Source of the DNA: Candidatus Omnitrophota bacterium
Lineage (GTDB): Bacteria > Omnitrophota > Gorgyraeia > 2-01-FULL-45-10
Direction of reading: 5' to 3'
DNA length: 10,739 nt
Assembly (NCBI GenBank): GCA_030695725.1
Contig: JAUYPN010000065.1
Span: 1 to 10,739 of the forward strand
This document shows positions 1 to 4,989 of this stretch, one piece after another; position 1 is the first letter of the stretch, and each line of letters begins with the position of its first letter. The notes beneath the pieces were generated by a model, which searched no databases, was not told where the DNA came from, and was given only the letters and a program-made list of their open reading frames with translations. The translations under genes and the position numbers were made by a program.

Positions 1-170
1 TGACATTGGATGGGACCCAAATTTTAAATTTGGGATGGGGGTGGACCCCCGCTGTTTTGCTTTGATTTGCTTTTAGCAAAACAAAGCAGCGGGGGGACAT
101 ACAGATACCCGATGCTATAGCCTACCAATTGTAAACCCTAAATTCACAAAATTTGGGAAATCCAATGGCA
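1..170. repeat. MITE-like inverted-repeat element, non-coding
   Basis: No credible gene lies in the first 234 bases. Positions 1-25 and 148-170 are imperfect inverted repeats. The left arm reads TGACATTGGAT, four unpaired bases, then CCCAAATTTT. The complement of the right arm reads TGCCATTGGAT, two unpaired bases, then CCCAAATTTT. Each end also carries its own small palindrome (16-34 and 136-157). Between them is a long hairpin: 46-64 pairs with 77-95, a 19-bp stem with one mismatch (60/81), one G-U pair (55/86) and a 12-nt loop. A competing short hairpin pairs GGGGG at 37-41 with CCCCC at 46-50. No T-run follows the large stem, so it is not a standard intrinsic terminator. The form suits a miniature inverted-repeat element, but the left edge is cut by the window, so its true end is unknown. 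No convincing dapL promoter was found in 171-234. Confidence 0.45.
46..95. repeat. Long GC-based hairpin inside the leading inverted-repeat element
   Basis: The left arm begins CCCCCGCTG at 46 and the right arm ends CAGCGGGGG at 95. Their inner halves pair as TTTTG/CAAAG and TTTG/CAAA around a single C-A mismatch. The loop is 65-76. It lies about 140 bases upstream of dapL. It could be a structural core of the repeat element or a transcript-end structure for a gene to the left of the window. The bases after it (GACATACAGATACC) contain no U-tract. Confidence 0.5.
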
Positions 171-234
171 GGACCCGCGATCAGTTAAATGTATATACAG
201 AAAAGTTTTATACGTAAGAGAATAGAGGTATAAG

Positions 235-1401
235 ATGCAATTTGAGAAGTCGGATAGGTTGAAGAAACTGCCGCCGTATCTTTTCGTCGAGATAGACAGG
301 GCGAAGAAGAAGGCGCTGGAAGACGGGAGAGACATTATCGATCTGGGCGTAGGCGATCCTGATATGCCGACGCCGAAGTTCATTATCGATGCGCTGGCGA
401 AGGCGGCGAAGAATCCGGCTACGCATAGGTATTCGCTCGATCAGGGAATACCGGAGTTTAGGTCCGCCGCGGCGAAGTGGCTCAAGAAGCGGTTCGGCGT
501 CGACTTCGATCCCGACACCGAGATATACCCGTTGATAGGTTCGAAAGAGGGCATAGCGCATATACCGCTCGCGTTCATAAATCCCGGAGACGCTGTACTG
601 GTGCCCGACCCATGCTACCCCCCTTACCGATCGGGGACGATATTTGCGGGTGGTGAGATCATCCGGATGCCGCTTCTTGAGAAGAACAGTTTCCTGCCAG
701 ACTTAAGATCGATAAATCATCATCTTCTGCATAAGGCGAAGATGATCTTCATAAACTATCCGAATAATCCTACTTCCGCCGTGTGTGATAAAAAATTCCT
801 GAAAGACGTCGTAGATTTCGCCAAGAAGCATAATCTGCTGGTGTGCAGCGATACGGCGTATTCGGAAATAACATTCGACGGCTACAAGGCGCCGAGCATA
901 TTTGAGGTGGAGGGCGCTTTCGATGCGGCGGTGGAGTTCCATTCGCTTTCAAAGACATACAATATGACGGGCTGGAGGATAGGATTCGCCTGCGGCAACG
1001 CCTCAATAATAGAGGGTCTGGCAAAAGTGAAGAGCAATATCGATTCTGGAATATTCTCGGCCATACAAAGGGCGGGCGTCACAGCGCTGGAAAATTACGA
1101 CAGGCACATCAGGTCCGTAATAAAGATATATCAGGCCAGGCGCGATATTCTTGTCGACGGACTTAATTCTTTAGGATTGCATGTAGAAAAACCAAAGGCC
1201 ACTTTTTATGTATGGATAAAGGTGCCGCCGCGCTATACATCCGCGACGTTCGCGAAAACGCTTCTCGAAAAGTGCGACATAGTAACTACCCCGGGTAACG
1301 GATTCGGGGAGCAAGGCGAAGGATATATACGCATGGCGGTCACGGTAGATAAGAAGAGGATCAAAGAAGCGATCGAACGGATCAGGAAAAGATTGGCTTA
1401 G
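235..1401 (+). CDS. dapL: LL-diaminopimelate aminotransferase (PLP-dependent)
   Basis: A cytosolic class I/II aminotransferase that converts tetrahydrodipicolinate plus glutamate directly to LL-2,6-diaminopimelate, bypassing the succinylase and acetylase routes to lysine and peptidoglycan precursor. At 388 residues it has normal family length. The DapL-type motif GSKEGIAHIPLAF begins near residue 102. The NYPNNPT stretch is at 174-180, the pyridine-binding Asp is D206 with Y209 after it, and the Schiff-base lysine is K240 in SLSKTYNMTGWRIG. The carboxylate-binding Arg is R366 in GYIRMAV. The GSKEG and SKTYNMTGWR signatures favour DapL over generic aspartate aminotransferases, although substrate cannot be proven by motifs alone. 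The start fits AGAGGT at 224-229, five bases before the ATG. It is the first gene of the tight operon, and folK begins on the next base after its TAG. Confidence 0.88.
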   Translation: MQFEKSDRLKKLPPYLFVEIDRAKKKALEDGRDIIDLGVGDPDMPTPKFIIDALAKAAKNPATHRYSLDQGIPEFRSAAAKWLKKRFGVDFDPDTEIYPLIGSKEGIAHIPLAFINPGDAVLVPDPCYPPYRSGTIFAGGEIIRMPLLEKNSFLPDLRSINHHLLHKAKMIFINYPNNPTSAVCDKKFLKDVVDFAKKHNLLVCSDTAYSEITFDGYKAPSIFEVEGAFDAAVEFHSLSKTYNMTGWRIGFACGNASIIEGLAKVKSNIDSGIFSAIQRAGVTALENYDRHIRSVIKIYQARRDILVDGLNSLGLHVEKPKATFYVWIKVPPRYTSATFAKTLLEKCDIVTTPGNGFGEQGEGYIRMAVTVDKKRIKEAIERIRKRLA

Positions 1402-1806
1402 ATGGTGACTTGTTACATCGGTGTGGGTTCCAACCTCGGCGACAGGCAGAAGTACATCGACAGCTCGATCGAGGAGCTTAAAAAGGTGCGGGGAGTCAGC
1501 GTAACGCGGGTCTCCTCGATATACGAAACTCTCCCCGCCAGCGATATTCCGCAGGGAAAGTACTTGAACGGCGTCATCGAGATAGAGACGAGCCTTAAGC
1601 CGATATCGCTTCTTAAGGAATTAAACAGGGTCGAAGAGGAGTTGGGACGAAAAAGGGCTGTTAGGAACGCCGCGAGGACGATTGACCTCGACATTTTGTA
1701 TTACGGAGATGAGAAGGTCAAAAATAAAGACCTGATCATTCCGCATCCGCGTATTCAGGAAAGAGAATTTGTGCTGAGAGGATTAAGAGAGCTGGGAAGA
1801 GCGTGA
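1402..1806 (+). CDS. folK: 2-amino-4-hydroxy-6-hydroxymethyldihydropteridine pyrophosphokinase (HPPK)
   Basis: HPPK transfers pyrophosphate from ATP to 6-hydroxymethyl-7,8-dihydropterin, the step before dihydropteroate synthase in folate synthesis. It is a cytosolic monomer. Family signatures are complete: GSNLGDR at 9-15, the hydrophobic YLNGVIEIET segment around 54-63, LGRKR at 81-85, the signature RTIDLDILYY at 92-101 with the Mg-binding pair D95 and D97, and IPHPR....REFVLRGL near 113-128. At 134 residues it is shorter than the roughly 160-residue E. coli enzyme, mostly at the C-terminus, which is common for compact HPPKs. The start codon directly follows the dapL stop with no gap, and the stop overlaps panC by four bases (GTGA), so translation is probably coupled. 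No other folate gene is nearby; it seems to travel here as part of a mixed cofactor operon. Confidence 0.9.
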   Translation: MVTCYIGVGSNLGDRQKYIDSSIEELKKVRGVSVTRVSSIYETLPASDIPQGKYLNGVIEIETSLKPISLLKELNRVEEELGRKRAVRNAARTIDLDILYYGDEKVKNKDLIIPHPRIQEREFVLRGLRELGRA

Positions 1807-2651
1807 AGACGATCGAAAATATCTCGAGGATGTCGACATTCGTAAAGATGATGAAGAAAGAGGGCAAGTCCATCGGCCTCGTCCCCACAATGGGCTATCT
1901 TCATGAGGGTCATTTGAGCCTCGTCAAGGCGGCTAAGAAACATACCGATGTAGTAGTTATGAGCATATTCATCAATCCCCTCCAGTTCGCCCCTCACGAA
2001 GATCTCGAGAAGTATCCGAGAGACCTGAAACACGATGAAGAGATGGCGCGTACCGCGGGCGTGGATGTCGTATTCTACCCGTCATTAAAAGATATGTATC
2101 CGGAAGGCTACGCCACTTACGTTACCGTGGAGAAGTTGACAGACAACCTTTGCGGCGAATCCCGTACGGGGCATTTCAGGGGGGTCACCACGGTGGTGAT
2201 AAAATTATTCAATATAGTGAAGCCGGATGTCGCCTATTTCGGGCAGAAGGATATGCAGCAGGCCCTGACAGTAAAGAAGATGGCCTCTGATCTCAACATG
2301 GGTATAGAGGTAAAGATGATGCCCGTGGTCAGGGAGAAGGACGGCCTTGCCATGAGTTCAAGGAATATGTATCTGAACGACGCCGAGAGAAAGGACGCAG
2401 CCGTCCTTCACCAATCTCTTAAAAATGCTGAGACGCTCATTAAAAACGGCGAGCGGGACGCCGGGAAGGTCATGAAGGCCGTGGAGGAGATGATAAGGTC
2501 CAAGCAGTCGGCCAGGATAGAATATGTAAAATTAGTGGATGCCAGGGAACTGAAAGATGTAAAGATGATAACCGGTGAGATCGCGCTGTCGGTCGCCGTA
2601 TTTTTCGGGAAGACGCGGCTTATTGACAACACAACAATTACGGTGAGGTAG
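1803..2651 (+). CDS. panC: Pantothenate synthetase (pantoate--beta-alanine ligase)
   Basis: PanC joins pantoate and beta-alanine through a pantoyl-adenylate, the last step of pantothenate (coenzyme A precursor) synthesis. The 282-residue length is typical. Visible motifs are VPTMGYLHEGHLSLV at 27-41 with the HxGH nucleotide-binding signature, SIFINPLQF at 54-62, GESRTGHFRGV at 118-128, FGQKDMQQ at 146-153, and REKDGLAMSSRN at 177-188, which includes the KMSKS-like MSSR. The C-terminal domain ends with RLIDN at 272-276. It starts with GTG at 1803, overlapping the folK TGA, with a purine-rich GGGAAGAG just upstream. nadA starts on the base after its TAG. panB and panD are not in the window, so pantoate and beta-alanine must come from genes elsewhere. 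Confidence 0.95.
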   Translation: MKTIENISRMSTFVKMMKKEGKSIGLVPTMGYLHEGHLSLVKAAKKHTDVVVMSIFINPLQFAPHEDLEKYPRDLKHDEEMARTAGVDVVFYPSLKDMYPEGYATYVTVEKLTDNLCGESRTGHFRGVTTVVIKLFNIVKPDVAYFGQKDMQQALTVKKMASDLNMGIEVKMMPVVREKDGLAMSSRNMYLNDAERKDAAVLHQSLKNAETLIKNGERDAGKVMKAVEEMIRSKQSARIEYVKLVDARELKDVKMITGEIALSVAVFFGKTRLIDNTTITVR

Positions 2652-3629
2652 ATGACTACACATCCGCAGGACAGGGACGATATAAAATATAACGAGACAT
2701 TGAAGAAGAAGATCGCCAGATTAAAGAAGAAACAAAACGCGGTCATTATCACTCATAACTACCAACGCGATGAAGTCCAGGAGATCGCCGATATAAGCGG
2801 CGATTCTCTTGCTCTTGCCCGGGCCGCGGTAAGGACGGACGCCGATGTGATAGTCTTCTGCGGCGTGCATTTCATGGCGGAGAGCGCTTCCATACTGAAC
2901 CCCGGGAAGACTGTCCTGCTGCCGGTGGTGGAGGCCGGGTGCCCGTTAGCCGATATGGTGACGCCCCAGAAGCTGCGAGCCGCCAAGAAACAGTATCCGG
3001 ACGCTGCGATAGTCTGTTACGTGAATACGAGCGCCGAAGTTAAGGCCGAAAGCGATATAGCGTGCACTTCGAGTAATGCCGTCGAGGTGGTAAGATCGCT
3101 GAAAGAGAAGAAGATAATATTTGTCCCGGACAAGAACCTCGGCAGATACGTCCAGAGCCAGGTTAAGAATAAAGAGATAATATTATGGGAGGGTTTCTGC
3201 CCGACGCACATCAGGGTGCAGGAAGAGGATGTGATCAATACCAAAAAGCTTCATCCTTCGGCGGAATTTATAGCCCATCCCGAGTGCAATCCGGAAGTCT
3301 TGGCGCTTGCGGACCACATATGTTCAACAGGGGGGATGTTCACATATGTAAAGCAGTCTAACGCGAAGGAGTTCATAATCGGCACGGAATCGGGCATGTT
3401 GTACAAGCTGCAGAAAGAGAATCCGGATAAGAAGTTCTACCTGCCCACGCAGAATCTGGTATGCGCTAATATGAAGCTGATAACGCTCGGATGGGTGGCG
3501 CACAGCCTGGAGAAGATGGTTTATGAAGTGAAGGTTGCGCCTGACGTAAGAGAAAGGGCGCTTAAGACGCTGGAGAAGATGCTGCGCGTTACGGGTGAAA
3601 AAAAGAGCGCTGCCATATCGGGATATTAG
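2652..3629 (+). CDS. nadA: Quinolinate synthase A, [4Fe-4S] enzyme
   Basis: NadA condenses iminoaspartate with dihydroxyacetone phosphate to quinolinate, the first pyridine intermediate of de novo NAD synthesis. The 325-residue protein has the three-domain family pattern: ITHNYQRDEVQEIADISGDSL-type substrate loop from about residue 33, CGVHFMAESA at 70-79, YVNTSAEVKAESD at 123-135 and HPECNPEV at 209-216. The three cluster-binding cysteines expected from characterised NadA proteins are present: C97 (EAGCPLADM), C183 (EGFCPTHIRV) and C271 (NLVCANMK). It directly abuts panC (TAG then ATG), with GGTGAGGT just before the start. nadX, which makes its unstable substrate, lies 68 bases downstream, past a palindromic repeat. 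nadC is not in the window. The protein should be oxygen-sensitive because of the exposed cluster. Confidence 0.96.
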   Translation: MTTHPQDRDDIKYNETLKKKIARLKKKQNAVIITHNYQRDEVQEIADISGDSLALARAAVRTDADVIVFCGVHFMAESASILNPGKTVLLPVVEAGCPLADMVTPQKLRAAKKQYPDAAIVCYVNTSAEVKAESDIACTSSNAVEVVRSLKEKKIIFVPDKNLGRYVQSQVKNKEIILWEGFCPTHIRVQEEDVINTKKLHPSAEFIAHPECNPEVLALADHICSTGGMFTYVKQSNAKEFIIGTESGMLYKLQKENPDKKFYLPTQNLVCANMKLITLGWVAHSLEKMVYEVKVAPDVRERALKTLEKMLRVTGEKKSAAISGY

Positions 3630-3632
3630 AGA

Positions 3633-3697
3633 GCTATCAGCTATCAGTCGTCAGCCTTCAGCGGCTGACAGCTGAAGGCTGACAGCTGAAAGCTTAA
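3633..3697. repeat. Seven-base-period palindromic repeat between nadA and nadX
   Basis: The nadA-nadX spacer is made almost wholly of one repeat. GTCAGCCTTCAGC at 3650-3662 is perfectly complementary to GCTGAAGGCTGAC at 3671-3683, a 13-bp stem with an 8-nt loop. Flanking copies of a 7-base unit of the form AGCTATC (3633-3639, 3640-3646) and its complement type (GACAGCTGAA) extend the structure on both sides. No T-run follows, and the two flanking genes act in consecutive steps, so termination here is unlikely. It leaves no obvious Shine-Dalgarno sequence for nadX and may influence nadX translation or mRNA stability. Similar AGCTATC/CAGCTGA palindromes are remembered as dispersed elements in other uncultured bacterial genomes; this was not checked. 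Confidence 0.7.
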
Positions 3698-4510
3698 ATG
3701 GGCAAATTAAGAGTAGGAATAATTGGATGCGGGACTATAGGATCTGAGATGGCCCGTGCCTGCCAAACGAGGCTGAAAGACTCTATCGATCTTGCAGGGA
3801 TATGCGATCTTCTTGAAGAGAAGGCCGAGCTGCTGCAGAAGTCCCTCAAAGGCAATACACCCATACTGGGGCTCGATGATCTGGTAAAAAGATCTGATCT
3901 CATAGTCGAGGCGGCGGGGGCTAAGGTTTCAGCGTATATTTTGAAAAAAGCGATTGATAGCAAGAAAGACGTCCTGATAATGAGTATAGGCGGGCTGTTG
4001 GGCAATGAAGGCCTGCTGGAGAATGCTAAAGGTGCCCGGATCAGGGTCTATCTGCCCAGCGGGGCATTGTGCGGCATCGATGGCTTAAAATCGGCTTCGA
4101 TAGGAAGAATAGATTCGGTAATTCTCACCACGCGGAAACCCCCCAAAGGATTGACAGGAGCCCCATACATAACGAAAAACAATATAGACCTGTCTTCGAT
4201 AAAGGGAGAGACCATTATATTCGAGGGGACTGCCCTTGACGCGGTTAAAGGATTTCCGCAGAATGTGAACGTGGCGGCTATCTTGAGCCTTGCGGGGCTG
4301 GGCGCGGCCAATACGCGCGTCAGGATAGTTACGTCGCCCGACTATACGAAGAACGTCCATGAGGTCGAGATAAAGGGAGAGTCGGGTAATATTACGACGA
4401 AGACGGAGAATCTCCCGTCGAAAGTCAACCCGAAGACGAGTCAGCTCGCCGTATTTTCGGCCATAGCTACGCTTGAGGGCGTGATAAAGAGCGTCAGGAT
4501 GGGAACATAG
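3698..4510 (+). CDS. nadX: L-aspartate dehydrogenase
   Basis: NadX oxidises L-aspartate with NAD(P)+ to iminoaspartate, replacing the flavin enzyme NadB and feeding NadA. The protein is 270 residues. The N-terminal Rossmann fold has the GxGxxG motif at G10, G12 and G15 (IIGCGTIGSEMA), with D37 at the end of the second strand. Family landmarks are PSGALCGIDGLK at 120-131, RKPPKGL at 146-152, G177 to FPQNVNVAA at 186-194, the probable catalytic His in NVHEVEIKG (H221), and the C-terminal LPSKVNPKTSQLAVFSA near 239-255. The nadA neighbour supports the assignment strongly, as in Thermotoga maritima where an aspartate dehydrogenase gene sits beside nadA. The Shine-Dalgarno sequence is weak because a palindromic repeat runs up to the start. 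A different amino-acid dehydrogenase of the same fold is the main alternative. Confidence 0.9.
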   Translation: MGKLRVGIIGCGTIGSEMARACQTRLKDSIDLAGICDLLEEKAELLQKSLKGNTPILGLDDLVKRSDLIVEAAGAKVSAYILKKAIDSKKDVLIMSIGGLLGNEGLLENAKGARIRVYLPSGALCGIDGLKSASIGRIDSVILTTRKPPKGLTGAPYITKNNIDLSSIKGETIIFEGTALDAVKGFPQNVNVAAILSLAGLGAANTRVRIVTSPDYTKNVHEVEIKGESGNITTKTENLPSKVNPKTSQLAVFSAIATLEGVIKSVRMGT

Positions 4511-4531
4511 AATTGAAACTTATGGAAATTA

Positions 4532-4638
4532 TGTCATGCCTGCGAAAGCAGGCATCCATACATAACTCTCGTATGGATTCCCGCTGGAGTTTACCCCCGC
4601 GAAAGCGGGGGCGGGAATGACACGGGGCGGGAATGACA
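4532..4638. repeat. Mosaic palindromic repeat with GAAA-loop hairpins
   Basis: The 173-base gap between nadX and the small basic-protein gene holds a composite repeat of three hairpins. First, ATGCCTGC (4536-4543) pairs with GCAGGCAT (4548-4555) around a GAAA loop. Second, ATCCATAC (4554-4561) pairs with GTATGGAT (4571-4578) around nine bases. Third, CCCCCGC (4594-4600) pairs with GCGGGGG (4605-4611), again around GAAA. The outer ends are inverted, TGTCAT at 4532 and ATGACA at 4617-4622. A 15-base piece, GGGGCGGGAATGACA, occurs twice in tandem (4608-4622 and 4624-4638). The form recalls the dRS3 units of neisserial intergenic repeats, but only by analogy. The hairpins could end the nadX transcript or protect its 3' end. 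None is followed by a clear T-run. Confidence 0.75.
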
Positions 4639-4659
4639 GTAACAATATTTTGATATAAA
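4633..4659 (+). promoter_or_regulatory. Candidate sigma-70-type promoter for the small basic-protein gene
   Basis: ATGACA at 4633-4638 matches TTGACA at five of six positions, and TATAAA at 4654-4659 matches TATAAT at five of six. The 15-base spacer is shorter than the usual 16-18, which lowers confidence. The -35 match is the terminal ATGACA of the preceding palindromic repeat. A transcript starting near 4666 would carry the strong ribosome-binding site and little else, which suits a start codon at 4684. Confidence 0.3.
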
Positions 4660-4667
4660 TAAATGCG

Positions 4668-4678
4668 AAAGGAGGTGA
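4668..4678 (+). promoter_or_regulatory. Near-perfect Shine-Dalgarno sequence deciding the 4684 start
   Basis: AAAGGAGGTGA is complementary over eleven bases to the conserved 3' end of bacterial 16S rRNA (UCACCUCCUUU). Its GGAGG core ends eight bases before the ATG at 4684. An in-frame ATG at 4663 lies upstream of this site and has no ribosome-binding site of its own, so 4684 is the better start. It is the longest anti-SD match seen in the window and predicts high expression. Confidence 0.85.
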
Positions 4679-4683
4679 ATTTA

Positions 4684-4929
4684 ATGGCACACAAGAAGGT
4701 TGCGAAGGTAGGGATAAAGAGGAAAAAAGGATATCTCTATTACGTCGATAAGAAGGGCAATGTCGTCGAGACGAAGATGGCGAGAGGCAAGTCTAAGGGC
4801 GGCGGCGGTAAGGTTATCGCTAAACCCGGCGTAAAGAAAGAGAAGGGCTGTCTCTATTTCATCGATAAGGCAGGCGATGTATCATGCGCTAAGATGTTAA
4901 GAGGCGGTAAGAAGAAGAAAAAGAGATAA
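4684..4929 (+). CDS. Small lysine-rich protein with two tandem repeats, unknown function
   Basis: The 81-residue product is not recognised as a named family. It contains two 29-residue repeats at residues 7-35 and 46-74, identical at 16 positions. The shared pattern is AKxGxKxxKGxLYxxDKxGxV, then KMxRG. Each repeat looks like a small beta-hairpin (KGYLYYVDKKGNV and KGCLYFIDKAGDV). A glycine-rich linker (GGGG at 39-42) joins them, and the tail is RGGKKKKKR. Lysine and arginine make up 27 of 81 residues against five acidic ones, so it is strongly cationic and probably binds nucleic acid or another polyanion (inference). No signal peptide or membrane segment is seen. Cysteines (C56, C68) occur only in the second repeat. 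The strong Shine-Dalgarno sequence and a candidate own promoter suggest abundant, independent expression. A longer start at 4663 would add seven residues but is less likely. Confidence 0.85.
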   Translation: MAHKKVAKVGIKRKKGYLYYVDKKGNVVETKMARGKSKGGGGKVIAKPGVKKEKGCLYFIDKAGDVSCAKMLRGGKKKKKR

Positions 4930-4933
4930 TAAC

Positions 4934-4979
4934 AAAAATGGGGACAGATACCATTTTGGCGGCGTCTGTCCCCGATTTT
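4934..4979. repeat. GGGGACAGA palindrome, possible terminator before uvrA
   Basis: GGGGACAGA at 4940-4948 pairs perfectly with TCTGTCCCC at 4965-4973. The inner CC (4951-4952) can pair with GG (4961-4962). Outer AAAAT (4935-4939) and ATTTT (4975-4979) extend the stem past one bulged G. The A-rich left flank and TTTT right flank make it a plausible, weak intrinsic terminator for the small gene. The motif GGGGACAGATACC resembles dispersed elements remembered from genomes with REP-associated transposases. No transposase is in this window. A loosely similar string (GGGGACATACAGATACC) occurs at 93-109. Confidence 0.6.
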
Positions 4980-4989
4980 CCTAATACAT

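Noticed and set aside
46..110. Rho-independent terminator from the long hairpin upstream of dapL
   Set aside because: The stem is strong, but the bases after it are GACATACAGATACC with no T-run.
185..214. dapL promoter with TATACA or TATACG as the -10 box
   Set aside because: No -35-like hexamer lies at a suitable distance, and the AT-rich stretch alone does not support a call.
3633..3697. CRISPR-like array from the repeated AGCTATC units
   Set aside because: The units are only seven bases, contiguous and palindromic, with no spacers and no cas genes nearby.
4663..4683. Upstream ATG for the small basic protein
   Set aside because: The perfect Shine-Dalgarno sequence lies between this ATG and the one at 4684, so only the latter is correctly spaced.
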